Shown here piece after piece: positions 22,101 through 29,350 of a stretch of DNA of 64,000 nucleotides (positions are counted from its first letter, which is position 1; every line of letters starts with the position of its first letter). The notes below the pieces were generated by a model. It worked only from the letters and a program-made list of their open reading frames with translations, did not search any database and was not told the origin of the DNA. Origin of the DNA: Clostridia bacterium. GTDB taxonomy: Bacteria; Bacillota; Clostridia; Christensenellales; UBA1242. The stretch is from the NCBI GenBank assembly GCA_017466725.1, contig JAFTTP010000002.1:191650-255649 (forward strand), read 5' to 3'. The position numbers and the translations under genes are program-made.

Positions 22101-24224
22101 TGAGGTTTCTACAGATATTGACTTAAGCGTTTCAATCACATAAACTTTGATTGTTTTTGATACGCCGTTGTCTAATGTAATTTGATATGATGCAGGTTTT
22201 TTGCTTGTTTTATTAGGCTTAAAAGTTAAATTTATGTAAGTACGCAAATCACCATCATCTGGGTCACCCGACACATCTGTTTTGCCAGCATCAAATGCCG
22301 AAACAACGTTTTCTCCACTTACATGTTTGATGCTTATGGTTTGATAATCTGCATCCGCAATTAAGTACTGTGAAAAATCAATTGAGGTGGTATCTATATC
22401 AAGATAAATACCATAAGTGTCAAACTCTGTATCTTCAAAATCAACAGATGTAGCACCTTTTTTAATTGTATAACTGATGTTGTATATTAAGGTATCTTCT
22501 TTAAATATATCTATTCCAACAATGATAGGAAGTTTGCCATCTGCAACAGTGGCAGCAGTGCTTTCACCCCTAACCAAAACTGGAACGTCAGGATTAATGT
22601 AAAGTATTCCTTCATCCAAATCGTCTTCAGCATATTCAATGCCATTATATTTTAATACTAGGTTTGTATTTGTTAAATCAATACCAAATGAAGAATATTC
22701 TGCGTTTGCCGGATTAATTTCAATGTTAAGTTTTTGCCATCCTGCTTCGCCCACATATTTGTTGAAAAACACATAGTCGCCTTTAGCATCCGCATTTGAA
22801 TGTTCAACATTGTTGATAATAAGCGCATTTGGTATATTTCTAATTTCAACAGGAATTTTATATTGATAATTTACTGCGCTGCTTTCAGCCTTTTCAAACC
22901 CCTCATAGTAAAATTGTACAACAAAATTTGTATTTGCCTTTTCACCTTTTGCGCATGTCAATTGATAGCAACGAGTTTTATGATCAGTGCTTTCACCTAC
23001 AAGGCTTGCCGTAACAATGCTGGTATCTTCGCTGTAAGCTTTTACTTTTATATGTTCGTTATAGCCTTCTGATTTTACTACAACATAAGATGTAAGAAAG
23101 TCAACTGTTTTGCCTGAAATTTCTGGAGTATAGTATGGAATAAAAGTAACCACCTCATTTGCATACATATTTCCTATTATAACACTATCGCTAAGCTCAC
23201 CATTGTTTTCATTAAAAGAAACATTTTCTTTGTTTTTATCTTTATAGGAAACATCGTGTGATGCTTGCGGAATTGCATCGTAAACAACAAAATGTTTTGC
23301 CGAGCCAAGTTCAACATCTTCCCCTATTGCATTTTTTGCTTGATATCTTGCAACAAAGGTAAACTTTTCGCCCTCGCCAACACTGTAAAGTTCATATCCA
23401 TTATCAATACCAACAATAGTGTAGTCTTCATCAATTTTTGTTACTGCAAGAAAGTAAAGTACATCACTTTCTACAGACTCTTTTTTCATTGTTGTAAACA
23501 AATTACCAAGATTGTCTTCAAAAATTAAAAACTGTCCATCGATGTCTGTTCCGTTCTGTTTTAAACTGCTCAGTTTTACAGAAACAAATTCTTTTACATA
23601 CGCATCTTCATCTTGCACATCAGATAAAGCTGCGTCGATCTTGTGTTTACCATAGAAATAAAATTCTAATTCCCTTTCCGATACGTTATCATCAAACTTA
23701 AAGTCTGTTTTCGATGGACGCATTTCGTTTTGCTCTGTAACAAACAATAGGTCTGGTGTTGATTCGAATTTTTCTGAGTACTTTCTTACTGTAACGTCAA
23801 TTGTTATAGATTTTGCCCCTTCAACAGAAACAAATGAAATTGTTGCATTTCCGCCTTCAACGCCGGTAATTGCATATGTTGTAGAGTACGATTTATTTGA
23901 AACTTCGCTTATGTTTACAACATCAGAAGATGATGAATAGGTAAGAAGTTTACTCATTTTGTTTACTGGATTTTCAATTGTAATAGTTAAGCTTTCTTCT
24001 TGCCCCACAAACACCTCAATGTGATTTTGTGAAGCGCTAAGCGAAACACCCGAATAATCTGTTTTTCCACACGCAACAAAAAGAAGGCTTGACAACGCAA
24101 GCACTATCGCAAATATTAAAATATTTAATTTTTTTATTTTGTCATTTTTACCTTCCTTTTGTGCGAGAGAAAAATTGAAAGCTAAATATGTTTTATTTTC
24201 TTTTTTCAATAATTGAGTGTACAT
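13176..24224 (-). CDS. Giant GLUG-repeat surface lipoprotein (about 3,700 residues)
   Basis: A huge secreted protein, by inference on the cell surface. The N-terminal segment KIKKLNILIFAIVLALSS, ending in LLFVAC, is a lipoprotein signal peptide. It is followed by strings of Ig-like beta domains and three GLUG-type repeat blocks (GGIVGTNAGKI, GGLVGINSGYITNSS, VGGIVGRAINSFEIKNVYS). The blocks lie at about 20860-19870, 17120-16200 and 15735-14390, and each opens with a similar segment such as IKTAEDLLTIK or INSAKQMEDLF. GLUG repeats occur in adhesins and surface proteases, but no catalytic motif was seen. The start is problematic. The best ribosome site (GGAAGG) serves the ATG at 24145, whose frame closes after three codons (MTK, stop), and a -1 shift there gives MTKIKKLNIL and the whole protein. 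The in-frame ATG at 24224 given here, and the longer frame to 24356, have no ribosome site and cover or precede the end of the VirB4 gene. Confidence 0.85.
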   Translation of the reverse strand: MYTQLLKKENKTYLAFNFSLAQKEGKNDKIKKLNILIFAIVLALSSLLFVACGKTDYSGVSLSASQNHIEVFVGQEESLTITIENPVNKMSKLLTYSSSSDVVNISEVSNKSYSTTYAITGVEGGNATISFVSVEGAKSITIDVTVRKYSEKFESTPDLLFVTEQNEMRPSKTDFKFDDNVSERELEFYFYGKHKIDAALSDVQDEDAYVKEFVSVKLSSLKQNGTDIDGQFLIFEDNLGNLFTTMKKESVESDVLYFLAVTKIDEDYTIVGIDNGYELYSVGEGEKFTFVARYQAKNAIGEDVELGSAKHFVVYDAIPQASHDVSYKDKNKENVSFNENNGELSDSVIIGNMYANEVVTFIPYYTPEISGKTVDFLTSYVVVKSEGYNEHIKVKAYSEDTSIVTASLVGESTDHKTRCYQLTCAKGEKANTNFVVQFYYEGFEKAESSAVNYQYKIPVEIRNIPNALIINNVEHSNADAKGDYVFFNKYVGEAGWQKLNIEINPANAEYSSFGIDLTNTNLVLKYNGIEYAEDDLDEGILYINPDVPVLVRGESTAATVADGKLPIIVGIDIFKEDTLIYNISYTIKKGATSVDFEDTEFDTYGIYLDIDTTSIDFSQYLIADADYQTISIKHVSGENVVSAFDAGKTDVSGDPDDGDLRTYINLTFKPNKTSKKPASYQITLDNGVSKTIKVYVIETLKSISVETSNKNNLIKQTSGDPHVYYAYNGGTTDNKILDFNVYANDNRFSDAISEVKVILTDPSTFNVCNQSVDGKEFEIQILKDGKLVSNADDISNLIGLVVQVSGNKVSDFKVSTTSQYFPITLYSYSHIDDIATKQIIVNADGDEEKRNANYVDVYTNIKNEQLRKATLSFDIAGEGYIFYNYATKSYDAENFANKYIYWEASIGNQSGEVLYHDGSDLTVNSLTLKSGTKEYGTFILDKNSGRLNFIASESLNGGEEIYLLTHVRQWGKVFTDTTRIRINSYTPVDAVDILGGTAGINLSALNKQASLIAEPVIYNTGKTATNPRLNVVVESDHATLKGLFANPAAWTCEASYDEGTSKTRISLVITDPFVAAIADVTDKMEATLKIYAEDWIENGSIVPDYKDAVVSVKIRFENGTENNRLSIKTAEDLLTIKDNLSAHYQVVNEINVTSILDSLPLGNLVGSIVGTKDYAKISGLNFTDPSKTGLFGEIATTAYIKNLSFEGSFNWASEPSNADIGLVAATNGGTLENISVVINESSITLTTQNFGGIVGTNAGKIHQDFSLYDDVVLNNIYEDCTPKTLVFFTTELNITSNDAIKVGGIAGVNSGEILKTESDVATYYGYTNYTAYTNIIVTNIETNPSRSAMLGGVAGSNEYTISGVLVGGLVSGYGRVGGVAGDSTSTLQNLTTRTFVRSVTGALAIVAHTSSASGIKIEAVDDARYGREASMAIVYDSSSVDEYKTSEYSRYFGRGTSLTSGASIYSYVVRENIARIEDNINDSVDLSQYYGDFIIVASGKSGVDELVYADEFTKVNVSSLDVDAHFSNKMNTDDASVLTKVFYAYHFNIASFAINSDADLSDWQKEFDTKFNALNIGDTYYPFEAKMSDVIFNSKNPDILTISQNGNITVKGTGLVKIQAISLLNTNEGLDFYIYVVNYINKNSSISIVYPNTSLTATPLDDATITLRADNTAILHLRPDYAFDDGDTTIASNGRGQFNGVTYNLSRNEQITANIEYDDSNLTVSVSGQEISITRKDTNAVDGVYSLKIQPQLACDVEGDKFTANINKYIDKTSVDYKKGAISIINKFVDSVGISTAADVEDVLLVTSTADAENLPLYTIIDWNSEVVQTNIDTSDDDKLFDVIITKDGNPKNIGADLYNHHFALQIKVDQKSDAFKERNLRNIYGEYTFIAYAESNMQKTTSFVMTLSKTDIMGITIDNYTKLSDAVGALPNKSDKVYPGESGVLAIYVSPVDADYDSIVIKNDDINYNEGHSNAEFTLLARKSNAYLTYMSAQPDSDSSLFESKTITGSQIANGLQLRLSDIEKIYSAKFTDGTEEKNKYELYNGVVYVRYDFSSENVVDESISRVNVEFLKDGQTQPIESDFKELTVKLQQYVGLELVGKTKNQESGYYSAYTVASGLKYQVQINTYGFSAKEVTMVSSNSNLGEMVEENGQYYLVIKSPTLTQDNNKFNIFVEAVSGERKAVSKTLITVQDFVITYDEDVENAKNPDVVEGMGNGIINIQIGTQKTFAIDIYDYIEYDATNSEVVNKIEYFLSQLTQKAEWKAHTNLQSDMSPDSSQTAEEGEEYIIKNGEKISNYYFKTDGLNIIPVHVHKPIEGFYYFTMEVFFKQNGTNYAAYSTNDNSRIQIKTKFEFNVYSSSSDESPIPIKNYEELSTMYSGSYYILINDILLPSNFVPLNGNFASLDGNGNTIHFQGSYDFGNAEEMGVFKSIESGTIVKNLNVNFMQKTSAVSFATSAETYTFGAITATNNGIITNCHVFSTVWKDGGNMVAGSALDENSDFSIVATKAGTNRNYIGGLVGINSGYITNSSVKLDIKSTATIAGIAVSNSGKIAATAFKQGTLYGEGANQNTAGFVYNNSSNGQIITSFVSGEARNDAIYSAGSKLYSSQPSAGFAFVNEGSIRDCYSDISMETVAARNAGFVYTNRGLIKNSFSLSIIKSNNTSSAGFVMESSGENASLTNCYYYYDATEKINTALAQVDKTFGITRLEKTDFANMEYFVEYSFTPAIDTKSIWFYANTTTSNDFIEGQVAFNLNANKELVSQVSYKNHYKTLASGRLELTSANIFAYSKREWDQNNLETNPETGEEIYHYLDSADAPNRGTIHNPLLINSAKQMEDLFMENATAKYINTANYRIVCDIDYSNEKTGIEGYSNLYKLTFAGILEGNGMEIQYIGLVSMSQLTNAGLFAQVGAAASKIGSIKNLTISPREVAYSSTSSVGTLAGVLNYGYIYDISVSVDEGQNMTVTGQNFVGGIVGRAINSFEIKNVYSNINASAGNNPKEVIAYYDFATDYSSYSYAGSIAGYVGNGAVYNAYVSGVSSVMGARAGFAYGGIGTNADVNYTYVTILDGCSIKAYDYGGFICGDVMGKLNYSYVNGVTQESASSIFTVVPSAALAVGGISGKLSGGTISNAVMSQGFKLANDDSGKTIEYVGGLVGIVAAEKSIRSVITDSIINASVGACTNLGGMIGNVTTPLFVDSVAVKSAELTVSGQKANPKLGGFIASISSDAVTVSIANSYSTSKLIIDTYTSGTESSARVGGFIAHSGNIDLSMRSCYTSSEIVAQVCDIRKVEDPVDFSEKNEDANKDNCLRKVSFRQNITKNDKINEVYYLGSSSLGYELDGYSVHTQKFVEFKAKSKSVDIGLIVEQYGLSSMQYTQGAELTGDAANSDKAAALYGLYGADFDYVDYGADLDSDDDDKHFMLRYNPQSKLYDAYDATRLYILENAFEWDAASSSYIKTTPLRSLTSFEDAVIEGTSYDTSLTNIKRKVLYYDKDNDAVIMNGNILTVTGGDYKYDDVDGQPKWAKWDKTGGDFVLDGDGKKQYLDVTGYTKKEILGKQVKRRFVKLNEKQEIYSYDYNVNNSSQLKIQLGTGTEFDAGWYCTETVDTTEWTEMSLYKDAEHNIYKAQYDDAGVKVVYKNIVTGTDSGTVELIKIWNTDLAGGRLTYLCIEDNLGWLNKK

Positions 24225-26898
24225 AGTCAAGTGGATGCACTTGTACCATGGTTCTAGACGTTGGTGAAGTGATAACAAATGCCTGTCCGACAGAGGCTGA
24301 TACGATTCTGTTTCTTTCTTCTTTATTAATACCACCCGAGTTTTTGTAAAGCTCAATAAGGTCGTTTACGTCGTTTGGTGAAAGTGAGAAGATGATTGAA
24401 TATTGACATGCATTGATTACCGCAGTAGATTGACGCTTAATTTCTTCAGAGCCAACAAAGTCATTGATGTTCTGGGTAATTACAATCAGCATACCACCAT
24501 ATTTACGGATACGTTTTGCCATTGAAGTCATGAAGTTAAGCGCAATTGGATATTTTGGGTTGATATACAAGTGCGCTTCATCGACAACAACGATAATCTT
24601 TCTGTTTGTCTTGTGAAGATCGTTATAGTCTTTGTTGTTGATAACTTCACTTTCAATGTATTTAAACACCAAAAGCATTTGCGCGCTTGTAAGCATTGGG
24701 TTGTTGCCTGCAAGCAGCGATTGGAAGTTGAAACATACAAAGTTTTCGTTTGTTTCAATTGATGTTGGTCCGTTCCAAAGGTTTGCATTTCGTCCACCCT
24801 TCGCAAACTTACGAATATAAGTTAAAGCAACACGCAAGTTGTTGATGAGATATTCTTCCTTAGCAGTTTTTAATCTTTCATTTAAAAGCGCATACAAGTC
24901 ATCAAACGTTGGATAATCTGTAGGTTTTAAATTTTTAAGATCGGTAGTTTCATCAATGTTAAACTTATGATATAAATCTAAAATGCAAGAGTTGATTGTC
25001 TCAAACGCATCTGAAGAAATACCTTCAAGAATTGTTCTAAAGAATTGTTCTAAGAATTGTAAGTGTTGATTGAAAGAGTCATCTGGAGCTTTGTTTTTAA
25101 CAACCTGTCTGCCTTCAATTTCCGCAAGCAACTCTTCTTCAGTTTTTTCATCTTCGTCATCAGACTTGTCAAGGGCACGAATTACGTGGAATGGGTTCAT
25201 AATACCATGAATAGACGAACCTACATCAATAAGTTTGCCATGCAAGTTTTCTGAAAGACTTGAATATTCTTTTTCCGGGTCGCAGATGAAAATTTTTGTG
25301 TTATCTGCCGCAAAGTTTGCCAAAAGCGTTTTGGTTGCAAAGGACTTTCCTGAACCAGACTTACCAATAATCATCATGTTGGAGTTAACTCTTTGTGCAT
25401 CACGCTTAAAGAAGTCGATGAAAACAGGATATTCATTGTCGCCAATATAGAATCCATTTTCATCTTGAAGTTCTGATGAAATAAATGGGAACACGCCAGC
25501 AAGAGTATATGTAGGAATTCCTCTTTGAAGTTCTTCAATGTTATCCCTCATAGAAATTCCAGTACTAATAAACGCATCAATTTGTCGTGCAAACATTTCT
25601 GTATATCTAAAGCCTTCTTGCTTTAAAACCGCTTTAACGTCTTTTCTTGCAGAATCTTCACAGGTGATAAATGTGTTTACATCATATAGTTGTTGGTTTG
25701 AATTTTTCAACTCTGCCAAAAGATTTCTTAATGTATCAAGGTGGGTTTCAATTTCAATACGAGTTGAGCTTTTTCCTGTTTTGTAAAGTTTGTTTTCCAT
25801 ATCCATGATGGCTTTGTCAATTTTACGTTCTGACTCATACTTAGGTGCCTTTTTAAATTTCATAACAACCTTTGTACGGTCAAGCAGGAAGAATGAAGCC
25901 CCCCACGCATTGCCAACTTGCAACGGATATTCAGTAATCGCGTAAGTACGATAATTTTTACCATCAATGTTATATTTCGCTGATGAGAATTTAATCTTAT
26001 CTGGGATTGCCCAATCTATGTATTCTGTATATGCAACGCTTTCCAAATCTCTTTCGTTGAATTCTCTGTTATAGTTTGCCCTTAAGAACACTGCCAGTTC
26101 TGCGCCCATAAGCCTTCTTGTAGTGACTGGCGTAAGTGCAGTTGCAAGGTTGGCAGCCATACCGCTTACTGTATTTTCAAGTGCCTCAAGGTCTTTACCC
26201 AAAACAACCAAATAGAAGAAGTCTTTATAAATTTTATTCGACCTGTTCTTGTCTTCTAAGAAAGATATTCTTTCATCAAAAATTGGAGTTCTTGCATCGA
26301 TTTCCTCTTGACTCATTTGTTTCTCATACAACTGATCTAAAAGTCTGTCATACTTTTTATTTTCGTTGTACGAATAACTATCAAGCACCATCGCCTTGTT
26401 GATTTTTACAATTTCACAAACTTGGCCTTCATCCAATCTTCTAAGTGCGTTTCCAAAACCAACATCAATAACATTGTTTTGACTGTATTCATTTAAAAGC
26501 CCAAATAAGATTGGTTGAACTTCTAAAACTTCTGCATAATAATTGCCATAAGAGATGCATCTGTCTTGATAAATTTTTTCGAATGGAATTATATCTTTAA
26601 TATTACCCTTTCCGCGCTTTGGATTTTTTACGTACTTTTTCTTTTGCATCGAATACCTTATCAGGTGCCCTATCGTCACGTACAATCTATCGCTGTCGGC
26701 AATTTTAAAGAACATTGAAAAACTTAGGATTGCCCATACCATTGCAACCCATATGTTTGCATTATTGTCGCCAAACCTAGATGCGGCCAATACAATAAGA
26801 ATGGCAAGCATCACAACAGCAAGCAAAATATCAAGGCCTGTAAATCCTCTAATAAATTCAAGTTTGACTTTTGTTTTTCTTGGTACAATTCTTACCAT
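24193..26898 (-). CDS. VirB4/TraC-type secretion ATPase with N-terminal membrane domain
   Basis: 901 residues from the ATG at 26898, which has GAGGA four bases upstream. The frame opens 11 codons earlier at a TTG. Residues about 1-85 hold two membrane segments in the style of PrgI/VirB3 proteins. A VirB4-like domain follows, and then a P-loop ATPase with Walker A GKSGSGKS near residue 515 and Walker B IIVVVDEAHLYI near 770. VirB4 ATPases power assembly of, and transport by, type IV secretion (conjugation) channels. No relaxase, coupling protein, VirB6 or lytic enzyme lies nearby, so this is an orphan within the window. The giant lipoprotein gene starts only 47 bases downstream, which suggests one operon and a shared task. 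Confidence 0.88.
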   Translation of the reverse strand: MVRIVPRKTKVKLEFIRGFTGLDILLAVVMLAILIVLAASRFGDNNANIWVAMVWAILSFSMFFKIADSDRLYVTIGHLIRYSMQKKKYVKNPKRGKGNIKDIIPFEKIYQDRCISYGNYYAEVLEVQPILFGLLNEYSQNNVIDVGFGNALRRLDEGQVCEIVKINKAMVLDSYSYNENKKYDRLLDQLYEKQMSQEEIDARTPIFDERISFLEDKNRSNKIYKDFFYLVVLGKDLEALENTVSGMAANLATALTPVTTRRLMGAELAVFLRANYNREFNERDLESVAYTEYIDWAIPDKIKFSSAKYNIDGKNYRTYAITEYPLQVGNAWGASFFLLDRTKVVMKFKKAPKYESERKIDKAIMDMENKLYKTGKSSTRIEIETHLDTLRNLLAELKNSNQQLYDVNTFITCEDSARKDVKAVLKQEGFRYTEMFARQIDAFISTGISMRDNIEELQRGIPTYTLAGVFPFISSELQDENGFYIGDNEYPVFIDFFKRDAQRVNSNMMIIGKSGSGKSFATKTLLANFAADNTKIFICDPEKEYSSLSENLHGKLIDVGSSIHGIMNPFHVIRALDKSDDEDEKTEEELLAEIEGRQVVKNKAPDDSFNQHLQFLEQFFRTILEGISSDAFETINSCILDLYHKFNIDETTDLKNLKPTDYPTFDDLYALLNERLKTAKEEYLINNLRVALTYIRKFAKGGRNANLWNGPTSIETNENFVCFNFQSLLAGNNPMLTSAQMLLVFKYIESEVINNKDYNDLHKTNRKIIVVVDEAHLYINPKYPIALNFMTSMAKRIRKYGGMLIVITQNINDFVGSEEIKRQSTAVINACQYSIIFSLSPNDVNDLIELYKNSGGINKEERNRIVSASVGQAFVITSPTSRTMVQVHPLDYVHSIIEKRK

Positions 26899-27029
26899 AT
26901 CGTCCTCGCTTTTTGAATATATTATTTTCAATAATATTTTACTACAAAATAAACCAAAAATACAAACGATTAAACAAGATTTTATCTAAAATTATAAATA
27001 ATTTTTTATATGCAATTAATTTCAACAAA

Positions 27030-27063
27030 AAAAGAATAAAAACAAAAATATTTTTATTCTTCG
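27030..27063 (-). terminator. Terminator of the PRC-barrel gene
   Basis: AAGAATAAAAA pairs with TTTTTATTCTT, followed on the minus strand by T residues. It lies about 15 bases after the stop codon. Confidence 0.7.
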
Positions 27064-27077
27064 GATAATTTTAAATT

Positions 27078-27800
27078 TTATTTGCTGAAATAACTTAAAA
27101 TATTTAATTTATTATGATTTTTTGCAGTTGTAATAATTTTTTTATTTATTGTTTCATTTTTCCTTGCAATAATTTCATTGTTCATACCGAATAAATCATT
27201 TGTTATTATTTTCCCCAATAAAGAATTTTCATTTGCAAATATACGCATTTGATTTTCTCCAACAATTTGATTATTTAAATTATTTTGCGAAAATATTGAA
27301 AGTTTTGGCAAATTTTCTTGAATTTTGTGTGTTTTTTCTTGATTTTTTAAAATTGATAAATTATTTTTTCTTTTTTTATTATTTTTTGAGAGACCAAAAA
27401 TAATAAAATCTGCACCAGATTTTTTAATAAAACTTTGAGGAATTTCACATTTATTTGTAATTATTTTTTTGACATTTTTACCTGCCGCCTGCACATCAAC
27501 TACCTTGCCCAAAGACACGCCTTTGGTGTCATAAACACTTTTACCAATAGGATTATTTCTTATAGACGAAATATCAAACTCAAGCACCCCCTCGCCATCA
27601 ATAACAACGCAGTCGCCACCCTGAGAAATAATATCACGCCTTCTTAAAAAAAATGTGTTTTCATTTTCATCGTCTACAACAATCACCCCGTCAAAAGTTT
27701 TTATATTTTCATCAAAAACTAAATCCAACACATAACCACAAAGTTTGCCTTCACTAAGCGACACTACTTTTTTTGAAATCAATAAATTTAATCTTTCCAT
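27078..27800 (-). CDS. PRC-barrel domain protein (YlmC/YmxH-like N-terminus)
   Basis: 240 residues. The first 140 or so hold two PRC-barrel-like units (MERLNLLISKKVVSLSEGKLCGYVLDL, then PIGKSVYDTKGVSLGKVVDV). This small beta-barrel fold is found in RimM and in the YlmC/YmxH sporulation-associated family. The remaining 100 residues are Asn/Lys-rich and low in complexity, with another GKIITNDLFGMNNEIIARKNE segment that may be a third PRC-like unit. No enzyme motif was seen. A -10-like TAAATT lies six bases before the ATG and there is no ribosome site, so it may be leaderless. It is divergent from the DUF1858 gene. Confidence 0.75.
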   Translation of the reverse strand: MERLNLLISKKVVSLSEGKLCGYVLDLVFDENIKTFDGVIVVDDENENTFFLRRRDIISQGGDCVVIDGEGVLEFDISSIRNNPIGKSVYDTKGVSLGKVVDVQAAGKNVKKIITNKCEIPQSFIKKSGADFIIFGLSKNNKKRKNNLSILKNQEKTHKIQENLPKLSIFSQNNLNNQIVGENQMRIFANENSLLGKIITNDLFGMNNEIIARKNETINKKIITTAKNHNKLNILSYFSK

Positions 27801-27856
27801 GATAATAATTTACTAAATTCTTTTTAAAAATATGAATAAATATTAAAAAAAATATG

Positions 27857-27884
27857 TTGACTTTATAAAATTTTATAGTATAAT
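27857..27884 (+). promoter_or_regulatory. Promoter giving a leaderless mRNA for the DUF1858 gene
   Basis: TTGACT, 16 bases, TATAAT, then six bases to the ATG at 27891. No ribosome site is present. Confidence 0.75.
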
Positions 27885-27890
27885 AGAAAT

Positions 27891-28127
27891 ATGAAAAAGA
27901 AAAATTTAAAGGTAAAAACAATCACTAAAGATATGATTATTGATGACGTTATCAAACTTGACGAAAGGCTTGGCGACGTATTTTTAGGCTTTGGCATGCA
28001 CTGTATTTTTTGTCACATGGGCATGGAAGAAACTGTTGAAGAGGCAGCATATGTACACCAGGTTGACGTCGATTTTCTTATAGAAAAATTAAACGCAACA
28101 TACAAAGAGATTAAAAATAAAAAATAA
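27891..28127 (+). CDS. DUF1858 small redox-type protein
   Basis: 78 residues. The pattern ITKDMIIDDVIKLDERLGDVFLGFGMHC, then CHMG, matches DUF1858, also described as a hybrid-cluster-protein-associated redox disulfide domain related to the ScdA N-terminus. The two cysteines lie in HCIFCH near residue 46. Members are thought to act in redox or nitrosative-stress chemistry, but the exact role is unknown. No partner such as hybrid cluster protein is adjacent. The ATG lacks a ribosome site and lies six bases after a perfect -10 box. Confidence 0.88.
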   Translation: MKKKNLKVKTITKDMIIDDVIKLDERLGDVFLGFGMHCIFCHMGMEETVEEAAYVHQVDVDFLIEKLNATYKEIKNKK

Positions 28128-28156
28128 AAACAGCCGCAAAATTGTGGCTGCTTATT
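28126..28156. terminator. Bidirectional terminator between the DUF1858 gene and hflX
   Basis: CAGCCGC-AAAATT-GTGGCTG with A/T-rich runs on both sides, between convergent genes. Confidence 0.75.
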
Positions 28157-29268
28157 TATTCTTCAAAAAGATTGTTTTTAATTTTTGACAACAGCGCGTC
28201 AATTCCGCGCTTTGTTTTTGTGCTTATCAAAACCTCATTTTCTTTTACCAACTGAGGCTTTGAAAGTTTGTCCGCCTTATTCAAAACCACTATTCGATTT
28301 TGAGTTGCACCAAGTTTATCAAGCAGTTCGTTTGTCACTTGCATATTGACTTCATATTCTTTTTTGCCATCTATATTTTTATCTAAAGAGCAATCTACAA
28401 CATGCAAAAGCAAATCTGCATCAGTCGCCTCTTCAAGCGTTGAAGAAAATGCATCTACAAGCTGATGAGGAAGGTCAGAAATAAAACCGACAGTATCAGT
28501 CAAAATTGCATACTGACCATCGCCTAGAAATAATTTTCTTGTTGTGGTGTCTAATGTTGCAAAATATTTATCATCTGCATAAATGTTTTCTCGGACAAGC
28601 AAATTTAATAAACTTGTTTTGCCTGAGTTTGTATAACCAACAAGTGCAATTTTAGGCAATGGAGACTTTAATCTTTCTTTCCTCGACTGCTGTCTTTGCT
28701 CTTTTATTTTTGAAATCTGAGTTTTCAACTGTTCCATTTCTTTTTCAATAATACGCCTATTAAGTTCCAACTTGGTTTCGCCAGGGCCTCTCATTCCAAC
28801 CCCAGCGCCACCAAAGCGCCCGCTTGTACCTTGAAGTTGAGACAACCGTGGTAAAACATACATATCTTGCGCAAGTTTAACTTGCAATTTCGCCTCTCTA
28901 CTTTTTGCACCGCCTGCAAAAATGTCTATAATAAGCCCAACCCTATCAAGCACCTTTACTTTAAATTGGTCAGCAAGATTTTTCATTTGCGAGCCTGTCA
29001 ACGGATAGTCAACAATAACCACATCAATGACGTCTTCACACTCATCAATGTATTTTTTAATTTCCTCAATTTTTCCGCTGCCTATTACAGTGCCCTTATT
29101 AAAGTCTTTTACTATTTGATAAAAGTTTTGCACCACATTTAAGTTTGCAGAAAAAGCCAGACGATTTGTTTCTTCCGTCTTCCTGTCTATATTGTCGCCT
29201 TTTTTAGAGCAAACAACTACAATGATAGCATTTTCTTGCTGTTGTTTTAAATCAAATAACTTTGCCAT
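28156..29268 (-). CDS. hflX: GTPase HflX
   Basis: 370 residues. HflX is a ribosome-associated GTPase that splits or rescues stalled 70S ribosomes, especially under stress. The N-terminal HflX domain contains the GSGKIEEI segment, followed by a glycine-rich linker (GRFGGAGVGMRGPGETKLE), a coiled coil and the G domain with GYTNSGKTSLLN, DTVGFISDLP and NKADK. It is at the short end for the family (about 370-430). It has its own promoter and, apparently, no leader: TATAAT ends six bases before the ATG and there is no ribosome site. Confidence 0.95.
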   Translation of the reverse strand: MAKLFDLKQQQENAIIVVVCSKKGDNIDRKTEETNRLAFSANLNVVQNFYQIVKDFNKGTVIGSGKIEEIKKYIDECEDVIDVVIVDYPLTGSQMKNLADQFKVKVLDRVGLIIDIFAGGAKSREAKLQVKLAQDMYVLPRLSQLQGTSGRFGGAGVGMRGPGETKLELNRRIIEKEMEQLKTQISKIKEQRQQSRKERLKSPLPKIALVGYTNSGKTSLLNLLVRENIYADDKYFATLDTTTRKLFLGDGQYAILTDTVGFISDLPHQLVDAFSSTLEEATDADLLLHVVDCSLDKNIDGKKEYEVNMQVTNELLDKLGATQNRIVVLNKADKLSKPQLVKENEVLISTKTKRGIDALLSKIKNNLFEE

Positions 29269-29274
29269 GGTTTG

Positions 29275-29302
29275 ATTATAACATACAATTTTGATTTTTC
29301 AA
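29275..29302 (-). promoter_or_regulatory. Promoter giving a leaderless hflX mRNA
   Basis: TTGAAA, 16 bases, TATAAT with an extended TG one base upstream, then six bases to the ATG at 29268. Confidence 0.75.
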
Positions 29303-29350
29303 AGCCTATTTGCAATTACAAGCATTTTTTTCTTGTTTTGTGTTTTAGAA

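Noticed and set aside
24225-24356. N-terminal extension of the giant lipoprotein frame inside the VirB4 gene
   Set aside because: It has no ribosome site, reads through codons of the VirB4 C-terminus, and lies ahead of a complete signal peptide with its own SD.
24193-26898. A full integrative conjugative element around VirB4
   Set aside because: Only the ATPase is present; neighbours are housekeeping genes and no relaxase or att sites were found.
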